Position numbers and translations under genes: made by a program
In this document: one piece after another, positions 34,092-44,840 of the stretch
Layout of the letters: the number at the start of each line of letters is the position of its first letter
Numbering within the stretch: position 1 is the stretch's first letter
Notes under the pieces: model-generated
The model's database searches: none
Seen by the model: only the letters and a program-made list of their open reading frames with translations
Told to the model about the DNA's origin: nothing
NCBI GenBank assembly: GCA_951213105.1
Contig: OX578138.1
Coordinates: 96,501,114 to 96,565,113 of the forward strand
Direction of reading: 5' to 3'
DNA length: 64,000 nucleotides
DNA from: Amaurobius ferox
Taxonomy: Eukaryota > Arthropoda > Arachnida > Araneae > Amaurobiidae

Positions 34092-35020
34092 TATCGCACG
34101 ACATGTTGACATTTCAATTACAGATGTCAATCAACAACAATGTCAATACAGATGCGAATAAGCACTTTAAATGCATCCACGAGAACCAATTGGAACTCAC
34201 ACATGAGTAAACAGCGTGCATCCCCTCCATCTCCAACAACAAATCAGAAGAAGTGGTATGACACCAGAAGGGAAAAATAAAGAAGTGGTTCCAAAGTTTT
34301 CGAGAAGTTTCGGCAGATTTAATATTCGACACCGTCCTAGACGCACGTATATTTTAGGAGTATCAAAAATCTCCTATGATCGCACAAAGAAAATGTGGAT
34401 CATCAATGTGATGAGAATGTGTATAGTGAATGCAAGTGGCGTAGCAAGTATGCGCAGGTATCCAGCAAAGTGTGTTCTTGACTAAATGTCAAAGTCCCAA
34501 AAATATGAGGTATTTATGCAATTCCATCTGTTACTAATAATCACGGAAGTTACATAACACAGATCGTATATTTTAACAACACTTGAGTCAGAACTCAAAG
34601 CTGAGTAACGGACTCTTGTGTTTAAAATCAAAAACTGCTTATATTTTCGGCATATAGTAATAATTTGTTATAAATATATGTGTCACTTAAATAATTGTTA
34701 TAAATATATGTGTCACTTAAAATAATTGTTATAAATATATGTGTCACTTAATTGTTATAAATATATGTGTCACTTAAATGGTTGTTATAGGAATATGTGT
34801 CACTAAAATGAATTTATGAGAAACTTTAGGAATAATCAAGATATTTACATATATGAAATTAAAAGAATAGATCAATTTTAATCAGAGTTATTATTTTATG
34901 TCATAAGTGTTATTCTCTTGTGCTCGTGAACCGGAGTTTCCATACTCCATCCTTAGTGAAGGCATCACATGTAAGTCCTGGTAGTGTAAATTTTAGGTAA
35001 GGACAATTTACATCCTGACA
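34092..35020 (-). mobile_element. 929-bp insertion with 5-bp target duplication, solo-LTR-like
   Basis: TCCCT occurs at 34087-34091 and again at 35021-35025. Copy B (39340-39344) has it once, with the flanks joined, so the inserted segment is well defined. Read on the minus strand it starts TGTCAGGATGTAAATTGTCC and ends GTGCGATA. TGT at the start and a 5-bp duplication suggest a solo LTR (BEL/Pao or Gypsy), but the last bases are TA rather than CA and no internal region is present. A frame at 34216-34485 (plus) lies inside and shows no known domain. Confidence 0.55.
34655..34815 (+). repeat. Short tandem repeat, about 33-bp unit
   Basis: Five units of TGTTATAAATATATGTGTCA then CTTAAA(T)AAT-type spacer, inside the 929-bp insertion. 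The last unit is diverged. Confidence 0.8.
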
Positions 35021-35127
35021 TCCCTCTCTGACCAATTCAGTTTTTGTAAGTCAGTCTAACATCCAATCATTCATTTAAATCACTATAGAAACCACTCCTT
35101 TATTTCTGAGTTATCACAACAGATGAA

Positions 35128-36076
35128 AAATCTGATGTGGGCAACACATGACTTTCCTTACATAATGTAATGAATTTACTACTTTTACAGTAAAATAAAT
35201 AGGTTTTTCTTATAGTTGATATTAATATTCTTTCCAAGGTATTGAATTTTCGACAATTAGTCATCATTTTCATTGATTTAGCGTCATTTTTATCCATTTG
35301 ACGAGATTTCCGGTAATTTGGCAACATTTTAAAAAGTTGCCAAGTTAGAGATATTCCGCCAAATTCGTCGCCAATATCTCGCCAAGCGTCATGAACGAAG
35401 AAATAAGTTATTCTTACAGCAGATAAATGACTATTGGCGTTCAAATACAAAAGTATTACTCAAAGTATATTTTTTCATGAATGGAACGAGCTAGATTCAC
35501 GAAAATGATGTCATACAATTTATCATATGGTATCACATATGAAAAGTAAACATGTTTCTCAAGAGGAAATATTTTTTTTTTATTTAATATGACTTTTTGA
35601 TAATTTTTTTTTAAAATGTGCAATATCTCGGGAACGGTTCATGTTAGCGTTCTAAAATTTATGTCAATCGATTTTAATGAAGAATTACATTAGAAATGTG
35701 CATTTGCGTAACTTATTAGCGGTTTTGATTTTTTGACGATTTTTTCAAAATTTCATTCGAAAATTTAGGGGGGTTCTGAACATTCGATTGCATATACAAA
35801 CAATAGGCTTCCAGTGTTTACGGATTGTGATTTTTGTACCAAATTTGGTTTGAATCGGTATATTCGTTCGTCAGTTATCGTCTCCACAGACTCACTGACA
35901 CACACACACACACACGCACACACATACTTTCACACACACACACACAGCCATCACTTCAAAAATGTTTGATTCGTGATCAGGGATGCTTGAAACGTGCTCT
36001 CCCGTCGAAAACTCGAATTCGAATTTTCGACCCCGTCACAATACTTTCCTTATACATTATGTATATAAGGAAAGTA
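35128..36076 (-). mobile_element. HP1 element with known empty site
   Basis: It runs from AAATCTGATGTGGGCAACAC to ATATAAGGAAAGTA with the hairpin at its right end and (AC)n near 35898-35945. Copy B has AGATAAACGAGGTCAAGC at 39441-39458 where copy A has AGATGAA-[element]-ACGAGGTCAAGC. The insertion point is therefore A/A (T/T on the other strand), and no host bases are duplicated. Confidence 0.9.
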
Positions 36077-36389
36077 ACGAGGTCAAGCACTGAGAACGCT
36101 TTTGTGTGGGGGAGAGTCAGATGAAATATGAGAAAGATGATTCAATAATTATACATTTACAACCCTGTCCAGAGACTGTTACTAAACAGGGGCGTGACTT
36201 AATGTGATAAGGAAGGAAAATCGTGGAAAGATAATAGTACGCAATTCTTCAGCGTTAGCGTTAAAGTTGAATTTGATTTTGATAAATGATTTACGTCCCC
36301 GTTCAGTAATCGATATCTCAGTTGTATAATATCTTCCCGTTATATTTGAAATGAATGAAGTTTAAAATTTCTAATAAATGAATTATTGA

Positions 36390-37020
36390 ATTTTTATAAA
36401 ATAGGATCGCGGAATATTATACTTAATTATACCGCAAAATGACATTCTGCTAAAACTGGTGAACTAATTCGGACGTCATGTTTTGAGCCCGAACTTTGAA
36501 CCAGCTGTATCGCTTAGGTCATGTGAGGAATTACTGATACAAGGTTGCTTCAATTTTTACAAAAGGTCATTGCGGAATATTATACCTCATTATACAGTAA
36601 AATGACGTTCTACTAAAACTGGTGAACAAATTCGGACTTTATGTTTGGCAGCAAAACTTTAAACCAGCTGTATCACTTAGGTCACGTAAGGAATTACTGA
36701 TACATATGCTCTTCATTTTTTATAACTGTGACTGTGGAATATTTTGCTTAATTTTACAATTAAACAACGTCCTGCTATAACTGATGAACAAAAGCGGACC
36801 TTATGTTTTGCGACCACACTTTAATCCAGCTGTATCACTTAGGTTATGTAAGGAATTACTGATGCAGGTTTTTTTCAATTCTATTTACATTAGGATTGTG
36901 GAGTATTACACTTAATTAAACGATAAAAAAACATCGTGTTAAAACTGTTGAACACATTCTAAATTTATATTTTGTGGCCGAATTTTGAAAGAGTTGAATT
37001 AGTTCGATCCTGTAAGGAAT
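36390..37020 (+). repeat. Diverged tandem repeat, about 178-bp unit, four copies (A)
   Basis: Units share GGAATATTATAC, AAAACTGGTGAAC, TTATGTTTTG, CCAGCTGTATC(A/G)CTTAGGT and TAAGGAATTACTGAT(A/G)CA. The fourth unit is the most diverged. Confidence 0.8.
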
Positions 37021-37184
37021 TATAGGAGTTTACCCATAGATCAAGTAAATAAATCATTGTAAAGAAATTATATTGTCTTTCTTCAATTTTTTAACATAGA
37101 GCAAATTTCAGGGTGTTTTAAAATGTGAGTCCAAACGGGATATAAAATGAGCTAACTGACGGAAAAATACCGTGAAATATGAAC

Positions 37185-38114
37185 AAGAAAGATTAATCAT
37201 GCATAAAGCATTCATTATGATATACTTTCCAACTTCAATGCAATTTTATTTAAACATCTCTAAAATGCGATATATTCAGCGGTCGTATAAAACCAAGGAA
37301 TTTTCCATTCATATCACTTATATCCCAGACCTCAGAGCTAAATAATTTTCCTTTAAAAATTCAGCAATTCTTATGGAACTCATCTTACAATCGCTTGTTT
37401 TGTGTACATTTTGCATACGCTAAAATTAGGCTTCGTTGTAGAAATAATCAAAGTTAGGGATCATTTAAAAAAATATTGTAATTACGTAAGTACATAATTT
37501 CGAAACACAGATAATATGCGAAAATTAAGTGGTTTTAGGACGGATGCAGCACTAAATATAAATAATATATATAGAAGAAAGATGAATCATGCATAAAGGA
37601 TTCATTGCAAAGCACTATCGAACTGTAATCTTAATTAAACATCTCTAAAATACTATACATTCTGAGGCGATATTATTTCAATTATCACAGAACTACAATA
37701 ATTTATTTTACTTGGAAAATTAAAACCATAGTGGTATAGGTACATTCTAACTCCATGCTTAAAACTTCATTCAAACTTTATTCAAATGACGTCATTGAAA
37801 TATAAAATGTCAGTCTCTCTATGAAAAAGCATTTCATTCATACATTTTTATTCCAGACTCCAGAGTGAAATAATTTTGCATGAAAAAAATTCAGAAATTT
37901 TTATACAACTCAGCTTACAATCACTTGTTTATATTTAATATTCATCAAAGTTAGGCTTCGTTGTTGAATTAATCAAAGTTTCATGAACATTTAAATTAAA
38001 AAATATTGTAACGGCGTTGGCGCATAATATGGGTACATAGAAAACACACAAAAGTAAAGCGGTTTTAGAACGGTTGCATCACTAAATATATGAATTACAT
38101 ATATAAATTACACT
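37185..38114 (-). repeat. Two overlapping HP2 fragments, truncated by the duplication junction
   Basis: A first HP2 start (AAGAAAGATTAATCATGCAT) runs 37185-37562. A second start (AGAAGAAAGATGAATCATGC) at 37563 interrupts it and runs to 38114, where it is cut and joined to copy B. Confidence 0.65.
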
Positions 38115-38344
38115 GCTCTTATTATCGAAGTAGACTCCGCATTCTCCACCTTCTAAGGTCAGATTGGCGTGAAGCCTGATATTCTGACTAACCACCTCCT
38201 GCTATTTATTACCTCAGGTTATTCTCCTGGTGCGATTTTTATCCTCCAAATTTGAAATCGAAGCTCTATATCACAGAGTCCAATGAATCCGTGCTAGTTA
38301 TACTAGGGCCACTTTCAGACCTCAGACTTATTGTATCAGATATG

Positions 38345-38600
38345 AACTTATTGTGTTCCCTCTATTTTTTTTTCTTTAAAAAAAAAAAAAAAAGCTATGT
38401 TAACTGTTCTTATTTTTTTGGATCTTTCTTTTTTTTTGACACTTTTTTTTTGTATTTTTTCTTATTTTTCTTTTCTAAATTTTATTCTAAATTTCTGTTT
38501 TTGTTTTCAAACGCCAAATTTTTTTTTTCCTTTTCATTTATTTTCTTTTTATATATTTTCTAAATTTTACTTTTAAAATGTTATTATTTTCTTTCATTTT
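38345..38600 (+). repeat. Poly-T-rich tract
   Basis: Long T runs and one A16-type run (near 38379-38393) dominate. The frame 38252-38563 across it is a phenylalanine-rich artefact. This tract is part of the segment absent from copy A. Confidence 0.8.
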
Positions 38601-38959
38601 AATCTCTATTTTATTATGTTATTATACCTCACTCTAAATATTATTTTTCAATGATCTTTTTATCTATATTCGCAATAACCATTTTCCCATTTTTGTAAAA
38701 TGGACGTACTTGTCAAGTTCAAATATAGTGTAAAACTGTCTGTTTAATCACAATATTTATTATAAATTGTAATATTTTTAGACCTAAATAAAAGTTCGTT
38801 TGGTGGGATGGTAGACCTTGGGTGCCTCCTGAATGCAGGAGGTATCCTTTCCCGGCCGTGCAGATAGCTACTCTAAACCCAATATGTGAGTCGCACGGTC
38901 TGGGGTCTTCAGACCTCAGACTTCTTTGCACTAACCTACAGTATTGATTTGTTCGGGCG

Positions 38960-39085
38960 CCATTGTAAAGAACCTTGCTGCCCCAACCGGGAATAGAGCA
39001 CTGATTCTCCGAACTGGCAAGCCTACGCTCTACCGTTGAGCTACTGAGACGAAATTGTAAGCTCTTATTATCTAAGTGTACTCTG
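38960..39085 (-). mobile_element. SINE2 copy (paralogue of the one at 33590)
   Basis: Reversed head GTTGAGCTACTGAGACGAAA with CCCAACCGGGAATAGAGCAC. The shared ATAGAGCAC shows common descent with the copy at 33590. Confidence 0.65.
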
Positions 39086-40297
39086 CGCATGCTATAAATG
39101 TGATCATCGGAACCAACGATACAGATTTTTCAAATGTGCTCTTGCAAATTTTGGGAACAAAATCGCTAGCTACTTAAAAATGGATTCTAGTATGAGAAAA
39201 TCGAGTTGGGCCACTCACACTCCAGTAAATTTCATATGATAATGCAAGGGGTAAAAATTAGAAGTCAACGTGTATTGAGAGGAGTGGGTGAGCCACTAAA
39301 CTCCTTTTAAAGACGTAACAGTATTACCAAAAATATTTGTCCCTCTCCGACCAATTCAGTTCTTGTAAGTCAGTCTAACATCCAGTAATTCATTCAAATC
39401 ACAATAGAAACCAATCCTTTATTTCTGAGTTATCACAATAGATAAACGAGGTCAAGCACTGAGAGAGCTTTTGTGTGGGGGAGTGTCAGATGAAATATGA
39501 GAAAGTTGATTCAATGATTATACATTTACAACCCTGTCCAGAGACTGTTACCCAAAAGGGGGGTGTGCCTTAATGTGATAAGGAAGGAAAATCGTGGAAA
39601 GATAATAATACTCAATTCTTCAGCTTTAGCGTTAAAGTTGGATTTGATTTTGATAAATGATTTACGTCCCCGTTCAGTAATCGATATCTCAGTTGAATAA
39701 TATCTTCCCGTTATATTTGAAATGAATAATGGTTAAAATTTCTAATAAATTAAACATTGAATTTTTATAAAATAGGATGATTGCGGAATATTATACTTAA
39801 GTATACCGCAAAATGACATTCTGCTAAAACTGGTGAACAAATTCGGACGTTATGTTTTGCGACCGAACTTTGAACCAGCTGCATCACTTAGGTCATGTAA
39901 GTAATTACTGATACAGGCTTTCTTCAATTTTTACAAGAGGTCATTGTGGAATATTATACCCCATTATACCGTAAAATGACGTTCTTCTAAAACTGGTGAA
40001 CAAATTCGGACTTTATGTTTTGCAGCCGACCTTTAAACCTGCTGTATCACTTAGGTCATGTAAGGAATTACTGATACATATGTTCTTCATTTTTTATAAA
40101 CTGTGACTGTGGAATATTATGCTTAATTATACAATTAAACAACGTCCTGCTGTATCTGATGAACAAAAGCAAACCTTATGTTTTGCGACCACACTTTATT
40201 CAGCTGTATCACTTAGGTTATGTAAGGAATTACTGATGCAGGTTTTCTTCAATTCTATTTAAGTTAGGATTGTGGAGTATTACACTTAATTAAACCA

Positions 40298-40684
40298 GCG
40301 GCCAACGACCGTACCGTGCTGAAAACACCGGTTCTCGTTAGATCACCGAAGTCAGGCAGCATCGGGCGCGGTTAGTACTTGGGTGGGTGACCACCTGGGA
40401 ACACCGCGTGTTGTTGGCTCTTTTCGGGCGCGGCAGCCCAGTGGTTAGCGCGCGATTCTCGCCGCTGCCAGAACTGCCGCCGTGTTCATGCGGAGTACGA
40501 TCACGTTAAACATGTGGGTCCGTAAGTCCTTCCGAGAGGTTGGTGGTAGGGGAAGGAGGGTACGGTCCCTGTGGATGCCTCCCCCACTGGGTTCCGGTCT
40601 AAATTGGGTGGCACTTCCCGGCCGTCCAAACAGTTACCTTACACCTTTCTGGTAGGTCGGACGGTCTGGGTCTCAACAACAACA
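40298..40684 (+). mobile_element. Full-length 5S/tRNA composite SINE
   Basis: A perfect 14-bp target duplication ACTTAATTAAACCA lies at 40284-40297 and 40685-40698. Copy A of the segmental duplication keeps the empty site (CACTTAATTAAACGAT near 36919). Parts in order are a 5S rRNA-like head (40301-40420), a shortened tRNA-like part (GCGCGGCAGCCCAGTGGTTA then GCGCGC, with the B box deleted), the SINE1 body (GTGGGTCCGTAAGTCCTTCC, CCCACTGGGTTCCGGTCTAA) and a (CAA)n tail. Transcription would rely on the 5S internal promoter. Mobilisation by a LINE is inferred from the target duplication and the 5'-truncated relative at 31272. Confidence 0.92.
40301..40420 (+). rRNA. 5S rRNA-derived SINE head
   Basis: About 120 bp closely follow animal 5S rRNA: GCCAACGACCGTACCGTGCT at the start, ACACCGGTTCTCGTTAGATC, GGGCGCGGTTAGTACTTGGG, TGGGTGACCACCTGGGAACA and GTGTTGTTGGC at the end. 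The terminal stem GCCAACGAC/GTTGTTGGC and the A-box, intermediate and C-box regions are present. There is no T-run terminator directly after it; the sequence continues into SINE1. It is therefore part of a SINE and not a 5S gene. Confidence 0.9.
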
Positions 40685-40964
40685 ACTTAATTAAACCATA
40701 AAAAAATATCCTGTTAAAACTGTTGAACACATTCTGAATTTATATTTTGTGGCCGAAATTTGAAACAGTTGCATTAGTTCGATTCTGTAAGGAGTTATAG
40801 TAGTTTACCCATAGATAAATTATACAAATCATTGTAAAAAAAGTATACTGGCTTTCTTCAATTTTTTAACATAGAGCATATTTCAGGGTGTTTCAAAATT
40901 TGAGTACAAAAGGGATATAAAATGAACTAACTGACGGAAAAATAACGTGAAATATGAAGAAGAA

Positions 40965-42437
40965 AGGATAATCATGCATAAAGCATTGATTATAAAATAC
41001 TTTCCAGCTTCAATGCAATTTTATTTATACATCTCTAAAATGCGATACATTCAGCGGTGATACTTTTAAAATTATCATAGTACAATAATTGAAAACTTCA
41101 TCAAAAAAGACTATGCTATTAAATCGATTTCTTCTCTATCTAAGTAAAATCAAGGAATATTCCATTCATATCACTTATATTCCAGACAATTTTCTGTTAA
41201 CAATTAATTTCTGTTAACTGCAAACAATTTTCTGTTAAAAATTCAGCAATTCTTATACAACTCATCTTACAATCGCTTGTTTTGTTTACATTTTGCATAC
41301 GTTAAAATTAGGCTTCGTTGTAGTCGGAATAGTCAAAGTTTATAGTGGTCATTTAAAAAAAATTGTAATTACGTAAGTATAGAATTTCGAAACACAGATA
41401 ATATGCAAAAATTAAGTGATTTTAGGACGGATGCAATACTAAATATAAATAATATAAAAAAAAGAAAGATCAATGATGCATAAGGCATTGATTGTAAAAC
41501 ATTATCCAACTGTAATTTTACTTAAACATCTCTAAATACTATACATTCAGCAGCGATATTATTTTAATTATCGCAGAATTGCAATAATTAATATCACTTG
41601 GAAAATTAAAACCATAGCTTTATTCAAACATAACTTTATTCAAACTTTATTCAAATGACGCCATTGAAATATAAATTGTCAGGCTCTCTATGTAAAATCA
41701 TTTAATTAATACATTTTTATTTCAAACTCCAGAGTTAAATAATTTTGCATGAAAAAAATTCAGAAATTCTTATAGAACTCAGCTTACAATCAGGTGTTTA
41801 CATTTAACATGCATTAAAGTTGGGCTTCGTTGTAGAATTAATCAAAGTTTGATGATCATTTAAATTAAAAAATGTTGTAAAGACGTTGGCGCATAATATG
41901 GTTGCACAGAAAACACAACAATAAAGCGGTTTTAGGACGGTTGCATCACTAAATATATAAATTACAAAGAACTTTAAAAATCACGATTTTGACACAAGAT
42001 GGATGCCATATTCCATTTTGAAGTGGGTCACGTGACCTCTTCATATTATATAGATTTTCATTAATATTTTAATTTTTATTTAAAAAACTACCAAACCTAT
42101 TTTGCTAAAATTTATTTTGTGTAATTTATAGGATAATTTGAATATTTCCTAAAATTTTCAAAGCAATTTGTGAGTTTTAAATTCGTTTAAAAAATATTTG
42201 AAAAATTAGGTCCCATAAGGTTCAATATATTTCATTTTTTCAACCTGGGTTCAATCCAAAACTAATTGGGTGATATTATGCATTTAAATTCTCATATGTT
42301 CCACAGACCATCTCAACAACATACGAAAATTCCATTTTGATAAAGCCATTTTTACGGCAGTTATACAGCGAACGGACAGACAGACAGAATGAACAAAATC
42401 ATAAACACTTCTCAACTATGTTGTAAAGTGGTAAAAA
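40965..42437 (-). repeat. HP2 elements of copy B
   Basis: The first HP2 fragment starts at GAAGAAAGGATAATCATGCA (about 40957), the second at about 41462 (AAAGAAAGATCAATGATGCA). The second continues past the duplication end (41966) to its hairpin side: CACGTGACCTCTTCATATTA, GACAGACAGACAGAATGAAC and AACACTTCTCAACTATGTTG at 42407-42437. Confidence 0.7.
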
Positions 42438-42529
42438 TAACACAGCAAGTAAAATATCACTTAAATGTGATCGTTGAATACACCGGAATTGATTCTTGGC
42501 CAGTAAAATTGCCGGAACAAAACTGTTGT
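42438..42529. other. Short unassigned spacer
   Basis: Nothing is recognised between HP2 and SINE1. Confidence 0.4.
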
Positions 42530-42815
42530 TTTTGTTGAGATCCAGACCGTCCGACCTACCAGAAAGGTGTAAGGTAACTGTTTGGATGGCCGGGAAGAGA
42601 CATCTAATTTAGACCGGAACCCAGTGGGGGAGGCATCCACAGGGACCTTACCCTCCTTCACCTACCACCAACCTCTCGGAATGACTTACGGACCCACATG
42701 TTTAACGTGATCGTACTCCGCGGGAACACGGCGGCAGTTTTGGCAGCGGAGGGAATCGAACCCGGGCCTAACGAGTGCAATTTCCGCGCGCTGACCACTG
42801 GGCTACCGCGCCCTC
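42530..42815 (-). mobile_element. SINE1, tRNA-headed, well preserved
   Basis: In reverse complement it starts GAGGGCGCGGTAGCCCAGTG with GTCAGCGCGC (A box) and CCCGGGTTCGATTCCCTCC (B box). The body and a CAACAAAAACAA tail follow. It keeps the B box that the 5S-headed copies lack and has no 5S head, so two head types share one body. The minus frame 42957-42658 crosses it and is not a gene. Confidence 0.85.
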
Positions 42816-43311
42816 GGCAAAAATTTGGGAAATTGTTATCGCGATCATTTAGGGCGAAATACATTTTAAATCGCATTTTCATGAGAAAGTCGAAAAACAT
42901 ATTCCAATTACTGTTATAAAGTCTTTTCTTTTTTGCGTGATAGAAAAGGAATAGCACACAACAAACACATTATTCAAACTTAAATAGTATCAAGTGTCAG
43001 CTCACAGGTTTTCTGTAGTAAATGGACTTAATGATGTGCCCCGTATTTGTTGTCATAGGATGTAAGCTATTCACATTTGTAGTTCATGTAATATGTAATA
43101 AATCAAGGATTTCAACCATCGACATCTCAGCAAAATTTTCATTACAAGCTGTCGGGTAAATTTCTTCCGTCCTTATTAAGAACAGCAAACATTTCACTAA
43201 TTGGTGTTTTTTTAATGGCAGATCATACGAAAAATCAATTTTGCGTTTTTATGAAATTGTCAGTTCAGGGAGATGCACACGTCATAGCGAAATTCTCATA
43301 TTTTTTCTGAT
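42816..43311. other. Unassigned stretch
   Basis: Nothing is recognised on either strand. Confidence 0.4.
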
Positions 43312-43988
43312 TATTTTTAACACTTTACAACATAGTTGAAAGGTGTTTATGACTTTGTTTATTATGTCTGTCTGTCTGTCCGTTCGCATGATAACTGCCG
43401 TAAAAATGAATTTATCAAAATAAAATTTTAGTATGCTGTTCAGACGGTCTGTTTGACATATGAGAATATAAATGAATATTATCATCCAATTAGTATTGGA
43501 TTGAACCCGTGTTGAATAAATGAAATACATTGAACCCTACGGGACCTAATTTTTCAAACATTTATTAAACGACTTTAAAATTCACGAATTGCTTTGGAAG
43601 TTTCAGGAAATATTCAAATTATCCCAGAAAAATATGAAAAAAATTTCAGTAAAATATATACGGTAGTTTTTTTAAATAAAAATTAAAATAATAATTACAC
43701 CCATATTATATGAAGAGATCACGTGACCCACTTCAAAATAAATTATGGCTTCCATCTTGTGTCAAAATCATGATTTTAAAAGTTCTTTTTAATTTATATT
43801 TCGTGTTGTGACCGTCTTAAAATCGCTTTATATTTGCTTAATTTATGTGCTGTTATTTATTCATTGTTATTTATTTTTACTTTAATTTATTTTATTACTT
43901 TTACTTATTTTTTACTTAATTTATGTGCTTTTATTTATTGTTTATTTTTGCTTAATTGACAAACAGTTCAGTGGAATAATCTTTATTA

Positions 43989-44165
43989 TGATCACAAGGA
44001 TTACGAACAAAAAAGGCTACCTGGTTAACGGACCCAGCAATACGTAACATTCGCTTACACTTTGCTAAGTCATCAGAAGGAAAGCATGCGTGTAAACAAG
44101 TGGTCAACTCGTCTACGCTATTTTCATAGTGTAGCCCTTTTTTTCGTTCGTAATCCTTGTGATCA
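43989..44165. repeat. Inverted repeat with 32-35-bp arms
   Basis: The left arm 43989-44020 (TGATCACAAGGATTACGAAC then AAAAAAGGCTAC) is matched in reverse at 44131-44165 with a few extra bases in the homopolymer. The spacer is 110 bp. It lies at the 5' edge of the LINE remnant. Confidence 0.9.
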
Positions 44166-44840
44166 CTGTGGTCTGGGCCTTCGACACTATGGAAATAGCG
44201 TCTTCCAGGCAGAGCTGCTCGCAAGAAAGGAAGCTGTATTTTAGGGCTACCAAAAGTTTGCATACGAATTTCATTATTTACTCTGATAGTCTATCGAGTA
44301 TCGAAACTCTTAAACAATATCAAACAAAGAATCCGATATTTCACAAATGATAACTATCATAACCAACAGCATCCATCAAAAGTTTTTTATAGGATGGGTT
44401 AAAGGTCAGTCAGGTTTTCTGGAAAAGGAAGTTGCAGACTGTTTAGCTTTTGAGGCGACATCAGATATCTCAGTTCAGAGTACAAACTTGCCATTTCCCT
44501 GTTCATCGCTAAGGTCACGGTCACATCTAAATATTATTACCATAAAAGAGTGGCAACAGCAGGGGAATGAAAGTGAAAAAGGAAGAGAAACTTTCAACTA
44601 TCTTCCCAGAGCTTCTCAAGAGCAACTGATTTGCAGCAGAGAATTGGTACAGTTTTTCTCGGGGCATGGCTGTTTCACAACTTAATGTTTACAAAATCCA
44701 AAAGAAAGACACTGAAAACTGTATTTGTGGTGAAATATGATCTCCGAAACATTTTGTATTTGATTGCGAACTTGCGAAGAACTATCACCTTAAAAGGCAC
44801 AGTAGACAACATATATATAATATTTCTCAAAAACTTTCTG
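44150..44840 (+). pseudogene. LINE ORF2 C terminus: RNase H and CCHC knuckle, frameshifted
   Basis: Three frames together follow the end of an I/R1/Jockey-type ORF2. Frame one has SVFQAELLARKEAV (RNase H glutamate, about 44203-44240). After a shift comes FIIYSDSLSSIETL (second acidic residue, near 44280). After another shift comes GWVKGQSGFLEKEVADCLA (final aspartate, near 44395-44450). A further frame near 44715-44770 holds CICGE, a stop, then SPKHFVFDC, the C-x-C...H...C knuckle common in R1-like elements. At least three frameshifts and one stop show it is dead. Confidence 0.75.

Larger units (their letters stand above)
33234..38114 (+). repeat. Tandem segmental duplication, copy A
   Basis: It begins GCTCTTATTATCGAAGTGGA and ends inside an HP2 element at 38114, where copy B begins with the same GCTCTTATTATCGAAGT. 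It contains SINE2 pieces, a 929-bp insertion (34092-35020), an HP1 insertion (35128-36076), a roughly 178-bp tandem repeat and HP2 sequence. Removing the copy-specific insertions leaves about 2.9 kb in both copies, which supports one ancestral unit. Confidence 0.8.
39765..40830 (+). repeat. Tandem repeat, about 178-bp unit, copy B, split by a SINE
   Basis: Four units match those at 36390. The fourth is interrupted at 40297 by the composite SINE and resumes at 40685. Confidence 0.8.
38115..41966 (+). repeat. Tandem segmental duplication, copy B
   Basis: It follows copy A block by block from GCTCTTATTATCGAAGTAGA. It lacks the 929-bp and HP1 insertions of copy A, and has its own roughly 515-bp T-rich insertion (about 38330-38845) and the 5S-headed SINE at 40298. 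Visible substitutions are frequent, so the duplication is not recent. Confidence 0.8.

Noticed and set aside
38252..38563. Phenylalanine-rich 103-codon frame
   Set aside because: It is a translation of poly-T sequence.
40301..40420. Functional 5S rRNA gene
   Set aside because: It is fused to a SINE body, bounded by a target duplication, absent from the paralogous copy, and lacks a T-run terminator.
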